NCBI RefSeq assembly: GCF_028389875.1
Contig: NC_084682.1
Coordinates: 6,396,001-6,460,000, forward strand
Length of the DNA stretch: 64,000 nucleotides
Source of the DNA: Rhea pennata
Taxonomy: Eukaryota; Chordata; Aves; Rheiformes; Rheidae
Direction: 5' to 3'
The position numbers were made by a program, and so were the translations under genes. Numbering within the stretch: the first letter of the stretch is position 1; each line of letters starts with the position of its first letter. The notes under the pieces are model-generated. The model searched no databases, was not told the origin of the DNA, and saw only the letters and a list, made by a program, of their open reading frames with translations. This document shows, piece by piece, positions 46,601 to 58,100 of the stretch.

Positions 46601-49600
46601 AGATCCCGCATCCCCGTTAATCCCAGGCACGGCCGGCAGAGCCTCGTAACGGGGTTCGGAGCAACGGCAGATCGATGCACGGCGCCGGCGCGCGCGGGAG
46701 AACAGCCTACGCTTCGCACGATAGCCGCGGCGACTGTAACGACGTACGCTGATGGGGAGCCGTACCGAAGAGGACCGCGGGTCCCGAATGCACGAGCACC
46801 CGGCCCGCGGGCCGGGGGGCGTCTGCCACCCGCCGACTGGCGCAGCTCCGTCTGGGGACCCGACGGAAAGGAGGAGCCCGAGCGCCCGAAAATCTGCAAT
46901 TCCCCAACCCTCCTTTTCTTCTTCTTTTTGCCCCCCACATTGAGAAAAGGCGTTGCAAAGCCAGATGTTTAAAGATGCTTTAAAGACGTCTTTTTTTCTC
47001 CCCCGCTTACGCCAAAGTACGCGAGGCAACGGAGCGGAGCGGACCGTCAGCTGGGGCACTGGTATTTAGCAGAGCTGTGTATATATTTTAAACGCATTTG
47101 CCCTAACACGCAGCTCTCACGCGAGCGACGCAGAACGACACCAGGCCTGCGGATCTCGCAGCTCGTGTCAGATGAGCGAAGCAGGACGCGGCCGGTGCCA
47201 AAGTTTTAAGGAAAGTCACTGCTGAAAGCACATAAACCCCAAAGAGCCTGAGGTCCTAATGCAGCTTTCGGTGGAGCCCGACTCCCTCCACGGCAGGGAG
47301 TCTAGTTTTGAACATAAGAAGTTTGGGGAAGTTTTACTTTGCCGCTAGCCGGCACGCAGCGTACCTAGAGGTTTTATTGTCCACGTTTTGAACGGGAGTT
47401 TTCATCTCGGCGCAACTCGACGGAAGCCCGAAGAGCAGAGAACGGCCTTCTGCAAATGAAGTGCTGCCAGTTCTCCGTCCCCCAGCAGAGCAGGGCCATC
47501 CTGCGGGGCCGGGCGCCCGCGGACGCGCCGCCCGCCTCGCTCGGGCAGGGAAGGCAAGCGGCGGATTTCACCAAGCAGCGTCCACCTTCCGAAACCCAGC
47601 AGGAAAAGAGCCTCTTCCCCCACGGCTTCGCGCGCTGGGCAAAACCCCCAAACACCAGGGAAGGAAAGAGCTGCACCGAGGTCAAACCTGAGCCGCGGGC
47701 TGCAGTGGAAGCAGGCGGTGCCAGGCCTCCTCGAAGGGGCAGCGCGTCTAATTCCCGGCCGCGGGAACCCGAGCGGGGCCGGGACGCCCCGGGCGGCGGT
47801 GGAAGGGACGCCCGGCTCTTCGCAGGAGAAGGAGGCCCACGCGAAGCCCCCCGCCGGCGTAACCACCCTCCGCTGCCGGCGAATCCCGCAGGGAGAGGGG
47901 GAAGGAGCGAAGGCGGCGGGGACGCGGGACAGGGCGTCGCGAGGCGGCGGCCGGCTGCAAAGCCGGGCAGGCAGAGCGGAGCGGCCGCGGCGCGGAGCCG
48001 CCCCCGGCTGGCATTCACCGCCTGCATGTCCAGCGGCTGAAGGGTTAAAAAAAGAAAAAAAAAAGAAAGAAAAAAAAAAAGAAAAAAAAAAACAAACCCT
48101 GGGGGGACGCCGGAGGTTTCGTCAGCGGAAACCAACCTAATCCTGAAGCCGCGGAGATGCTCGCGGGCCAGCGGCGTTTCCCAATTGCCACTTCCCCTCC
48201 GCCGCGGCCCAGCACCCCGCATCCTCGACCTGGCGGCACCCAAAGCAGCCCGCTCGCCCCAAGGAGATGCCGGGGCCGGCAGAGGAAGAAAGAAAGGGGG
48301 AAAAAAAAGAAAAAAAAAAGTAAAGGAAAAAAGGAAAAAAGAAAAAAGTTTTCAAAAGCTTTAAAAAGTAAAAATAAATAAATAAACAGATGAACTAAAG
48401 TCTCTCTGCTGGGCACGCGGTGGAGACGGGCGCCAGCCGCGACGCCCGCGCTTAATCGGGGCAGCTCCTCGCGGGAGAGCACGGAGGATGCCCGCGGCTA
48501 AATCGCGGGAGTTTTGCTTTGCAAGAGAGAAACTGCGTTTCCTAACGAACGCGCCGGTGACAGCGTGGCTTATTGCAACCTCGGCAATTGCAAATGCTGT
48601 AAAACATCAGCGATTTCAGCGTATTTCTGCTCATTGGCCGATTTGTCCGCCAGGAGCAGGCCGTGGGCAGCCGCGGCTGGGACGGCTCACGGGGAAACAC
48701 AGCAGCGCGCGGGGCGGCGCTTTCCTTTAGTATTATTATTATTATTATCATCATCATCATCCTTTTCTTTTTTTTAAGGATTTTAATTTTTGCACTGTGT
48801 GCTTTGGGTTGCCTCAGGCTCCAAGCGGTTGACGGCATTTCCAGAGCGGAAGGAAAGAGCAGCTGGTAGGTACCTGTGGCCGAAGAGCCGGCCGCTGGGT
48901 TGGGCTGGCCGCGCAGAAAGGCGCAAGAGCGCGAGGGTTATTTTGCGGGAAGGCAGCAGGATGCGATTCCCTCGTGCTGGAGACCGTTTCTGACCGCTCC
49001 GAGGAGCAGCCTCGAGGCACGTCGCTCCGGCTGCTATTCACGTTTTTGGGGGATTTTTTTTGTTTTTTTGCCTTTTTAAATAAAAAGAAGCCTGCTTTGC
49101 ATCTCAGCGCTCGCAGGGCTGCTCGCCACCCGCGAGCATTTTGCAAACGCTAATTAATCCTTCCGACAGCCCGTAAAGGCGATGGCGTCGCTCCCGTTCC
49201 CCCGGGGGAGACCCCGGACGGCGCTGCGAGATGCGAGAGGCCGTCTCGGCTCCCGCACTGCGGCTCTGCGCCCCATCTGCCTGTGCGTCCTGGTTATTGT
49301 ACCCGACATTTTTGGGGGGGGACAAGAGGACTATATAAAACTCTGCTAAAACGAGCCCCCCTCGTCCTGCCAGCGCCTGGCCCGCCGGCTTTCCCAGGCG
49401 CCTTCCCGCAAGGATGCCGAGCGCCACGGCCTGCCCCAGCGGCTGCACCGCTGCCTTTCGGGAACAGGGCACGCGCGTGCCGGGGAAAAAAAGCGCCTTA
49501 TTGCACCAACCCGAGCGAGTCGTGGCAGAGCTTTGCAGAACGGCAGCACAAGACGAGCAGGAGCAGCCGCGTTTCTACGTGGACGGACTGACACGCAGCT

Positions 49601-50694
49601 GATCTGCAGAGCAAAGCAAGCAGCCTCCTGACGCACGGGGAGGCTGCGAGCGACGTCTCCCCGCGTGGCAGAAGGGGTTACGCCGAACCCTCGGGTGCCT
49701 CCTGCCTGCACGGCCCCTCGGCTGGAAACCCGAGCTTGGCGACGCTGGCCCTGTTTTTATTTTGCCTGGAAAACTTGCTGGTTTTCAGAGCCCAGCGTAC
49801 CCGAGAGCCTTGGAAATTCCCAGAGTTTTAGCCTTTCTGTCACCTTCTATCAGTACAAAAGGTTAAGCGATAATTTGCCGAACGCAGAGCTCGGCTCTTC
49901 GGCCGCCTCTGTGTTTGCTCCGATCAGCGTGTCGTCGCGCTGCTTCCCGGCTAACGCCCAGCCCAAACAGCCGGGCACACGGAAAGGTCTCGGCCTCTGG
50001 CTATTAATTCCCCGCTTTTGCACAGGGTCTCGCACCGCGACTTCTGCAAGCCCGAGGCAACGCGAGCAAAGCCCCGCCGAGCGCCGAAGGAGCAAGGTAA
50101 GAAGCGAAGCTGCCAACTGTTGGGTACCTGAAAAGAGCCGATTCTCAAAAAAAGAAAAAATAAACCCAAACACCCTGCTGCCTTCGCTTGCCTCGAGCGT
50201 CGCAGCTCGGCTCTAACCACCGAACCTCCCGCGAGCCGAGGGGGAACCCGCGCGAGCGCCGGCGAAGGAGCAGAACGCCGCAGCAGGCCCCCGGCGGGCG
50301 CGAGGACCCCGCGCCGCCCCTTAGCCCTTCTTCCCCCCCCCCCCCAAATTACGCCCCGAAATTCAGACCCGTGTAGAAGAAAATAAAAATCCAACCAACC
50401 AACCAAGCGATCGGGCTCAGCTCTGCGCGGCCTCACCTGGCGCAGGTGCCGCAGCAGCTCCGTGGCCTCCTCCTGCCTGCCCTGCTTGGCCAGCAGCAGC
50501 AGCTCCTGGATCAGGCAGATGCGCCGGTGGTAGGGGGGCAGGCTGCCGCCCCCCCGGCCGAACTTCTCGCCGGACTTGGCCACCAGGGAGGCGAGGAAGT
50601 CGCCGCGGTCGCGGGGGGGCAGCCGCTTGCGGGGCGGCGGGGGGCTCTCGGCGGGGCCGCCCGGCGGGCAGCCCTTGGTCTGCCGCGTGCCCAT
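21416..50694 (-). CDS. LRRC75A: LRRC75A, leucine-rich repeat-containing protein 75A (complete, 4 coding exons)
   Basis: On the minus strand the coding sequence joins 50694-50437, 40521-40393, 32360-32248 and 22028-21416. That is 1113 nt, giving 370 residues and a TGA stop, with every junction GT/AG and in phase. It matches the vertebrate LRRC75A protein I know (about 344 residues in human): MGTRQTKG at the N-terminus, PPYHRR...LLRHLRQ, DLGMESTSLDDVLYRYASFR, KLCRQLTYHLSPHSQWRR, PPDNTVDLSG, and LRR segments LTTLSLNGNRL (235-245) and VTWIDLGNNVDI (266-277). The tail after about 307 is variable and acidic. The function is poorly known. The first residues fit an N-myristoylation signal; there is no signal peptide or membrane segment. 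The gene is transcribed towards SNHG29, which is convergent downstream. Identity is secure. The start is chosen by family match although the frame is open further upstream. Confidence 0.95.
22029..32247 (-). other. LRRC75A: LRRC75A intron 3
   Basis: A 10.2 kb intron between the exons at 32248 and 22028. It holds many CpG-rich patches (25740-26240, 26560-26900, 30000-30110, 30360-30560, 30980-31200), a C13 run at 25253-25265, a T/C-rich tract at 23052-23098 and a MIR-like fragment at 31565-31605. The stretch at 28690-28890 looks like a conserved non-coding element. I see no additional gene. Confidence 0.75.
31565..31605 (+). repeat. Possible MIR-type SINE fragment (tRNA-derived part)
   Basis: The segment ACCTGGGTACGAATCGCAGC followed by TCTGCTGCACTG resembles the MIR consensus around its box B (CCTGGGTTCGAATCCCGGCTCTGCCACT). 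One change falls in box B itself. Ancient MIR copies are known at low level in bird genomes. It was not aligned by program and is too short for certainty. Confidence 0.4.
32248..32360 (-). CDS. LRRC75A: LRRC75A coding exon 3
   Basis: On the minus strand it follows TTGTCTCCGCAG and ends at CTG|GTGAGT. It encodes EGDALGAVEKLCRQLTYHLS, PHSQWRRRGLARRKPQA and the first two bases of a cysteine codon. The 113 nt carry the frame exactly from exon 2 (phase 0) to exon 4. It is short and CpG-rich, so it is easy to miss by open-frame length alone. Confidence 0.93.
33725..33744 (+). repeat. G20 homopolymer
   Basis: An unbroken run of about 20 G on the plus strand, C on the LRRC75A transcript strand. Such runs can form G-quadruplexes in DNA and are often miscounted in assemblies. 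Confidence 0.8.
34515..34541 (+). repeat. Possible MIR core fragment
   Basis: TGTGCCTCAGTTTCCTCAAC followed by CGTAA differs at about two or three positions from the MIR core TGTGCCTCAGTTTCCTCATCTGTAA. The core is the most conserved part of the element. It is separated by 2.9 kb and an exon from the MIR-like fragment at 31565, so they are independent copies if real. Confidence 0.5.
40393..40521 (-). CDS. LRRC75A: LRRC75A coding exon 2
   Basis: On the minus strand it follows CTGTTTTCTGCAG and ends at CCG|GTAGGT. The 129 nt (43 codons, phase 0 at both ends) encode DLGMESTSLDDVLYRYASFR, NLVDPITHDLIISLARYIHC and PKP. To my knowledge this block is almost identical in human LRRC75A, making it the best conserved exon. 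Confidence 0.96.
43573..43621 (+). repeat. (TAA)16 trinucleotide microsatellite
   Basis: An uninterrupted TAA repeat of about 16 units. A short (AAAT)n tract lies 65 bases before it. Its length and purity suggest it is polymorphic. Confidence 0.95.
48047..48380 (+). repeat. Paired purine-rich (A/G) tracts
   Basis: Two tracts made almost only of A with scattered G (48047-48092 and 48290-48350, continuing A-rich to 48380) flank about 200 bases of GC-rich DNA. Long polypurine strands can form triplex structures. They may also be decayed poly(A) tails. Confidence 0.75.
48730..48761 (+). repeat. (ATT)n(ATC)n compound microsatellite
   Basis: About six ATT units change to about four ATC units without a gap, which suggests a point change followed by expansion. 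Confidence 0.85.
50437..50694 (-). CDS. LRRC75A: LRRC75A coding exon 1 (start codon)
   Basis: The ATG is the complement of 50692-50694 and the donor is CAG|GTGAGG at 50436. The 86 codons encode MGTRQTKGCPPGGPAESPPP, a basic and proline-rich segment, DRGDFLASLVAKSGEKFG and PPYHRRICLIQELLLLAKQG before LLRHLRQ. The start is chosen because the family begins MGTRQTKG; the frame is open upstream to 51552 but that part is low-complexity GC translation. Gly2 with Thr6 and Lys7 fits N-myristoylation. Confidence 0.93.
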
Positions 50695-50818
50695 GGCGTG
50701 GGAGGGGGGTCCCGGGGCGGGAGGGGCTGCACGAGGGGGGAGCGCAAGGGGCTGCGCTAAGGAGAGCGGGGGGGGGTGCCCGGGAGGGGGGCGCACAAGG
50801 CGGGGAGGGACGGGGAGG

Positions 50819-50881
50819 ATGCGAGGAGGGGTCGGGGGGATGCAAGCGGGGAGCCGGGAGGATGCACGAGGGGCCTGGGGG
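50819..50881 (-). repeat. 21-bp tandem repeat (3 units) in the LRRC75A 5' leader or promoter
   Basis: GATGC recurs at 50819, 50840 and 50861 with exactly 21 bases between starts, each followed by a G-rich stretch (GATGCNNGNGGGG pattern). The units differ at several positions. The array lies 125 bases upstream of the start codon and could be within the 5' UTR. Confidence 0.6.
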
Positions 50882-52199
50882 GGCGGCGGGGAAGGAGGGT
50901 GCCCGGCGAGGGGGGAGAAGGGTGCACACGGGGGGGGCGCACAAGGGGGCGGCTGGGGCCGCCTAGCAGCGGCGGCGGCGGCGGCGGGCGGCGGCGGCGG
51001 CGGGGGGGGGCCCCGGCGGCGCGGCGCGGCCGCCCCCCCGCATGGCAGCGGCGGGCGGGACGCGGCCCCCCGCGCCCCCGGCTCGCTCCGTCTCACGGCA
51101 GCCGGCGGGCGGCGGCGGCGGGCGGCGGCGGCGGCATCGGGGCGATGAGCGCGGCCGTGCTCAGCGCCGCAGAGCAGCGGCGGCGGGGACCGCGGCGCGC
51201 CGCCCTCCCGGAAAGCGCCCCCGAAGCAGCCTTCGCCTCTTGGCCTTCCTCCTCCTCCTCCTCCTCCTCTTCCGAGGGGGCTGCGGTCCGGGTGCCGCCG
51301 ACGTCCGAGCCCCCGCCCCGGGGCTGCAGCCACGACTTGGGGGCAACTGTTGCGCGGCGCGGGCGGGCGCGGGGCGCGGGCAGCGGGCGGGCGGGCCGGG
51401 GGCGGGCCGGGGGCGGCCCCGAGCCCCGGGCGCCGAGGCCGGGCTTGCGGAGGAAGCTGGAGCCGGACGGGGCTCTTCCTTCCTCCCTCCGCCGCGCCGG
51501 GGCTTGCACCGCGGGGTAGGGGTGCACCGTGGAGGGGGGGAGCACGCTGCATCGAGGGGCTGCCCCGGGGGGAGATGTTGCAGCAGGGGTTGCGCCGGGG
51601 TGGGGAGGGGGAAGATGCTGCACCGGGGCTCGGCTGCTGGCAGCTCCCCCCGGCGCAGCCCCCCGGGGGCGGCCCGAGCAGCGGGTTGTGCTGTGCAGCC
51701 CCAGGAGGGACCCCGGGCGGTGTCTGCTGCCCGGCCGCTGCGGGGACGCGGTCCGAGCCGGGGAGCCGCCGGCCTGCCGCACGCCATCCCCCTGTCCGGC
51801 CCTGCGCCCCGCTGCCCAGCCGGGATTATATCCTGGATAAAACGCTTAGCTCTGGTACCTGGCTGAGCTTATCTGCGGGATAAAGCGCCGGGCTGAGGCC
51901 ACGCAGGAGCCCCTGGCCTGGCGACACGGCCGGGGGGGGTCGCACCCCGCCGTTGCCCCCTGCCCGGCCAGCGTCCCCCCTGCAGCAGCTCGACCCTGCA
52001 GTGCTGGGGCAGAAACACCAGAAACGCCAAAGGCGCGACGCTCCTGGACGCCCGCGACCCCGCTGTGCGTGCCGCCGCTCCGGGCGAGCCCCGGTCCCCC
52101 CGGGGCGGCAGGCGCGCTGCCGGCGGGCTCCGGCGCGGGGTAGCGCTCTGTGCTGCACAGGGACTGCTCAGCTGCCGCAGGAGGAGCAGCTAGAGGAGC

Positions 52200-55100
52200 A
52201 TTTTGCAACTGCGTTAGAAATAACCCCAAAGTAACAAGTGCAAGGGTGCAGGTTTGCATCCCTCTTTCCTACACAGCGCGAACGCACACACGCGCACACA
52301 AAGATTTTGTGGCGTTGATGAATAAAAGGCAGCTTTCTTGCACGTGCAGAAGGCTGCAGGCCCGCGTAGTCATTTCTCGCGCTCAAAAGGCAACCTGCTG
52401 TACCGAAACGTGTGTGCCCGGACCGGGAGCGCTGTGCAGGGTCCCACTCACTCTGGCTCCGGTACAGAGAGCCGTGGTGCGTGGGATCAAAAGCAGCACA
52501 TGCCTCTGGCTCTATCTTATACTATTGCAATGAGTTAAAAGCCAAATTTCGGTGGTATCAAGTTAAGCCACACAGGGAAAGGCACAGCAACGAGGTTTGT
52601 AGAAAGTGCCATTTTGTGTCAACCAGAGGCCTCACCCGGCAGGAAATCGCCCCCGAGACCCTGGGGAGAGCAAGTAGTTTGCTGATGTGAGAGCAGGAGG
52701 AAGGGGGGCCGCGCGGCCCTGCTGCCGGCCCGAGCCCGCTCCCAGCAGCGTTTCCCCCGCTGATTTCGCCTGCTCCCTCTGAAGGGATCCGTCCTCTCCA
52801 TACCTACAGCAAGGCAATAGCACGTAACAGCGTCGAGCGACCGAATGCTGCTCTGACCCTGCAAGACGCTGCGAGCCAGCCCAAGGAGCATCAGCCAGGC
52901 GTGGAGCGGGAGCAGCTGCCCGCCTGCGCTCTGCACGGGGCACGTCCGCCTCTATCCTGTCCGTGCACCAGCTTGGAGCAGGGATTACCAACAGTTTCCT
53001 TCTGTTGTCTTACAAACAGTTTTCCTGCTGTTCTGCGGCACTTTGCAGCCTTATAAGAAGAAAAGTTACTAGTGCTAACGGCTCGGGATCTGATCTTCTA
53101 AGACCTTACCAGGCTGAACGTCTTGACATTTGACATAGGGAGTCGAACACAGCCCCTCGCTGCTGTTTCCCCAATTACAAGCATGCTGTTCGCATCCAAA
53201 CCCCACCACGGGAACGGGTGGCTTTGACCGGATGCACCAGGAAGACGCCAATATCTCTGCACCTCTCAGTGCCCATCCAGCAGGCCAATGCGGATTTGCA
53301 TCGGTGGGAGACCGCTGTCTCCCTGTGCCCATCCCACTGGGATTCAGACGGAGCAGACCACCCATTCCTATGTAAACTCAAGCTAAAAACCCGCTTTCTT
53401 CGCTTCCCCTGCCCAGGAGGAGAGGGAAACGCAGCCGCAACGAGCGGCGCAGGGTAGAGCCACATCCCGGCGAAGGAGCTGGCTTTGCATGGCAACCATG
53501 GCTCTGAGTAAATAAATAAAAATCAACCTTTGCACTTATGACACTGTCTGTCCGCAGGGCAGATAGTTTATCTGCTGCTCCCAATCAGGTTTATTTATAG
53601 CACCTAGGACAAAGCCAGTAAAAAAAAAAAAACTCAGTGCGGCGCGTACTCTCGTTACATCAGTGTGGAGCGAGGGGGGGGATTCGTTAGCCACACGTGG
53701 CAGCGGCCGCTTTTCATGCACACGCACAACTTTCCGTGTGTGCTCGACCCGCCCCTGCACGAATCCAGCACACCCAGTGCTGAGAAACCCGACGCCGGCG
53801 CCTCCGCGCTGCGAACCCTGTCGCTCCTGCCGCTCTCAGCAGGCTCAGCCTTGCTCTTTAGCTCTTTTGACCGGTGAAACACTCTGCAAAACTCATTATT
53901 GGCTCCTCGGCCCATGCACGTTTTCCGCTTAGTGCAGATGTGTGCAAACTGCAAATTAATGGATGTTTGTCCAAGGGAGTTTGCTTTCTTTTCACTCCGT
54001 CCATGTGCCTTATGATATCTAATGTTAAGGGTGTGTTAGAAAAGTCCACTGCTTTAAAAGGAAATAACTGCAGACCATGAGCCTGTGGAAGAGAGCTTTT
54101 TCTCCTCTCCCACAAAACTCAGATTTAAGAATGTTCTCATTTTCGCATCAAAATGAAACTAAAACTTTTCAAAGCGTTACGCAGAGGCCAGGAAACTTCC
54201 ATAGGACGCGAGTCAGTAACCTGATGTAATAAGCTGGCACGTAGGAGATCCAAATGCAAATACCTGAAAACAGGGACAGATGGTTTCAGTTCCCTAACAT
54301 CGCAGGTGTGTGGACCCATCACCAAATTTTTGTCTGCTTTTTGCATGCCCACACAGATATCTTTGGTCTTGAATCAGCCACTGATAAAACTAACTTCCTA
54401 CTTCCAGGAAGGGCTGTTTTTACCAGAAGAGCTGCATTCACATATTCACAAACTCACACGGCATCAGTGTTGCGGCGTGCCTAAGGCGGAAAACCACCCT
54501 TTGAACTCAGGTTTTGACCAGGACTCCAATCCTAAACTGGAAAATCCACTCCATTCAAAAGTGGGATGTTCCTCAAAACACCCATAGATCAGTGTTTTAG
54601 AAGACACCCTCACCATCCTGTCTGCCTTCAAGACCCCTCAAGCCCCACGTCACCCATCACACCTGGGGGGTTGTGACTTCTTGCTCACCCAGCAGGTTTT
54701 CGGGAGGTTCCTGGCCATTCAGCTCTGTGTCTCAAGCTCACAGCTACTGCTTCTCCAATACGTGGAGCAAAAACAAAAGCCCTAATTCAAAGGACAGGTT
54801 TTAATTTTGCTTCTCAGTGTCCGCTCTCAACGTTTAACCATTTTATCACCCCCAAAATCTGTTGCATGAGCCAGAGCTACTGATCTTTGCCAGATGTGCC
54901 AGCCCGAAGACGTACTTCGTGCAGGCTGGAAGAACGTCAAAGCACGGCGGGGCTGAACACAGCCACCACGCTCGCACGCACTCGGAGCACCAACCGCCTT
55001 GTCTAACTCTGTCCCTAAATTTTCAGGAAGTTCAAACCTGAACTTTCACTGGGACCAGTTTCTGCTTTCCATTTCTTACCAGATTACAACTCTCTTGTTT

Positions 55101-58100
55101 TAGAGGGCCACACACGACTTGTTGATTTTTCCTGATAGCGATGGCAATCAGGATTAATTTTAAATGTCAGTGTCAGATCCAGGTTAGTGCTACTCACTGC
55201 ACGGAGCAGACTAAACTCCCTATTAGAAATATTATTCTAAATTAAAGGAATCCCCGAGTTAATGAGGTTTCCTTGCTTACTGCACAAACAGCCTTGCTTT
55301 GAGACACCACCAAATCCTGCAAGAAGAGAGCAGTCGATCTCAACACAGGGTCTCTGGGGCAGAAGGCCAAATTGAAAAAGGTGATTTTGCAAGAACAAAA
55401 GGCTAGCTATATTCTCAGCTTTACTCAGTTCAGGTTTGACAAGGCACAGCAGCGAGACAGCCTGGAAGGGCCTTGCGAAATGCAGCAAGACATAACTGCA
55501 GATGAACTAAACTCCAAGATAAATGGTGCAATATAATTATGAGAACCATTACATGCACTGAGAGATGTTTTGAAGGAGAAATGAAAGGATCTCACATAGA
55601 AGTAATTATGTTTCCTGGGGGCATAGATGAAGTTTTCCCATATTCACCTTTGTTTGAATTCATTCCCCCTGTTTGGCTTAAATTAGAAAAAAAGCAAATG
55701 AAATGAGGGGAAAAAAAAAAACCCTTTCATCATCCCCCACAGCAAAGGAGAATGTGCCCTAAGCAGCCGGAGAAATATTGATGCAGTATAGAGGGAAGCC
55801 TTCCTCCTCCTCCTCCTCCCTCTCACTGCCTGAAAGCTGGTCTGACTCGGAAGGTCTCATTAGCTGGAGAGCAGACAGAGCACTGATGGGGAGGGAAAAC
55901 CTCCTCCATCACTGGTGTGCTTAAAATCCAGCTCCGAATGACCAGCAGGCGTTGCTGGGTGCCTTTCTTAACGTGCATGTTATCGTGTACCATCTATTTC
56001 CACTTCAGTCACAGCCATCACGGTCGAGACTACAGCGAAAGGCCGGTTTAATTACAGGTCTTGGCCCAACCCTTACCAAGCTGAAAGCAAGCTCTGCATC
56101 GCCTGCAGAAATCTTCTGCATCTTCCGTTTTGGTAAAGGACTCGATAGCGCAAAAAATAGGGAGAATTTGTCTGAGGACTCATCTTTCTCCCACCAGCGC
56201 TGGCTTAACGCTGCCTTCGCAGCAGTAGCTTTGACAGGCAGCTGTTAGAAACCTTCTCGCTGACATTAAAAAGCCCCCAGGTCCCCGAGAAAAAAACACG
56301 AGCAAAGCCCATGCCCCTCTGCCAGAAGGACGCTAGTCAGACAAGGAGGAAAACCAAATGGCAGAGACTGCGGCGTTTGCCCGGAGAAGGCGCCCGAAGC
56401 CCTGGGAAAGGCGCTCCGAGAGCACCTACGCCCGGCGGCTGCCGGTCTCCCCGGGACGTACGGAGAGCACGGGAGAAACGCAGACCGCCCGCAGCACGGA
56501 GCTGCCAGAGCCCCCCGGACCGCTATCGGCCAACCTTTCTTCTGAGTTATTAACTTACTACAGCTTAATACTTCTATTACATAAAAAAAAAAAAAAAAAT
56601 GTAGCTACGCAGGTGTTTTCAGAGGAGAAGAAACACCATCGCAACCCCCTCTCTTCCGAGCAACGCTGCTGTCGCAGGAGGAAATCAGGATTTCTCATGC
56701 AATAACCGTGGCCAAACCGGTTAATCTCCAAAGCCCTCCTTTCGCTTACTTCTGAGGACTGCCTCTGTAAAACCACGCTATATTACCACCCCGGGAGCCC
56801 TTCAACAGGCCCTTTCTCTCCTTCTCCGGCCCAGGGGACAGCACGCGAGAAAGTCCTCCGGTTGCTCAGGCACAGGGCTTTGCTACGTAAAAAAAGACTC
56901 GCAGAAAGCGGGTATCAGCTTCCCTCGCCCCCCCTTCCCAGGAGGAGGTATTCACCTCCCAGAGAAAGCAATACCTTGGGTTTTGCCACGGGCAAGCATT
57001 TAATAATTTAGTCTCACCGGAAGAGTAGAGAAACGTTTGTTAGCTGGCCAAAGCGTTTTCTCAGTAAAAAGGGATTTACCGTACGGGTGCTTGCACGTGT
57101 CAGGCCCGCCGGCGCTGGCAGGATAAATCCTTCTGCACCGAAAGCGGACGCTTTTCTCCGCGTCGGAGAGGAGCGGGGACTAACCTGCCTGCCCTCCACG
57201 CTTGGGTGTCAAACACGCGTGTGGATTACTCCAGCCTTGGGTTTCCCAGGTGCCTTCCTCACCCCCAAGCGCCACCTCTCCCCTCCCCGATTCCCCACGC
57301 AAAATACGTCCAAACTCAAACCCGTAACCCGGGGAGAACGGAGAACCGCTGCCGGAAGGGGCACCGCTCCCCTTCGCGTGGCGGCCGCAGCTGCTTTCCG
57401 CTCGACGGGCTGCACGCTGTGTTTATAAAAGCGGACGACTGTTTACACGCTGCCCAAAAGTTGTTTAGCAAGCGGCCGAGGCTGCCAGGAGGGCCTTGCT
57501 AAATGCTTTTCTGGAGTCATCTTGCAAGCCTCCCTCTCCGCTTTCCCTCCAGCGCTTTGCAAAAAGGGGGGGGGGGTCGCGAAGGCCTAGAGAGCTTTTG
57601 GTGCTTCGGTTTGTAGGGGAAGCTATTCCCTTAAGACACTTTACTGGTAAAAAAAAAATGAACGTTTTTATTCAGAATTATCCTCGTGTGCTAGTCTGAT
57701 TCGTCGTGGGGAAACTGCCAAGTCAAATAGAGGATTAAGGATCAGAACTGCCGGACTGTGCTCTTGGCTTTTTCCTGAAGCCGGCTTCACGCACCGCCAC
57801 CGAGTCGCCTCCCGCCTCTGCTACCCAATCCTTAACGCGACCCTAATACGTCTCCACAGGGTTACGGTGTTTAATTCATCAATACCCGGGAACCGTTTCG
57901 AGGTCTGTGCATCGGGAGGAGAGCAGCGGAGTGCAGTGGCGCGCAGCGTAAATCGAAGGGCTCATCAGGACCCGCGGCCGCCCCCGCGGAGCCGGCGCTC
58001 TGCTCCGACAGCCTTTCCTCCCGCGGCGCTCCCGGGGAGCCGGCCTGGCCTGCGCGACTCCTCTGAGCCAGCGCTCACCGCTTGACTCACGCTCCTGATT

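Larger units (their letters stand above)
40522..50436 (-). other. LRRC75A: LRRC75A intron 1
   Basis: A 9.9 kb first intron. It carries (AAAT)n at 43486-43509, (TAA)16 at 43573-43621, an A/C-rich tract at 43806-43848, two purine-rich tracts at 48047-48092 and 48290-48380, an (ATT)n(ATC)n repeat at 48730-48761 and a C run at 50331-50345. CpG-rich patches occur at 42840-42960, 43860-44360, 45840-46110, 46640-46880 and 47480-48010. An AT-rich stretch at 43210-43330 may be regulatory. No gene is supported within it. Confidence 0.75.
50400..52200. promoter_or_regulatory. LRRC75A: CpG island and promoter of LRRC75A
   Basis: A continuous, extremely CpG- and G-rich block covers exon 1 and about 1.5 kb upstream. 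It has GGC repeats (50970-51010, 51100-51135), a (CCT)n run at 51246-51273 and GC-box-like GGGCGG motifs around 51380-51415. No TATA box was found. Transcription of LRRC75A probably starts inside it, between about 50.75 and 51.5 kb on the minus strand. Long open frames on both strands result from base composition. Confidence 0.85.

Noticed and set aside
47374-48243. Minus-strand open frame of 289 codons in LRRC75A intron 1
   Set aside because: Low-complexity translation, including a phenylalanine run read from a simple A/G tract. There is no family resemblance.
51042-51866. Long plus-strand open frame (274 codons) in the LRRC75A CpG island, and other frames nearby
   Set aside because: The translation is almost only Gly, Ala, Arg and Pro, and overlapping frames on both strands are equally open. 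This is the expected effect of extreme GC content.
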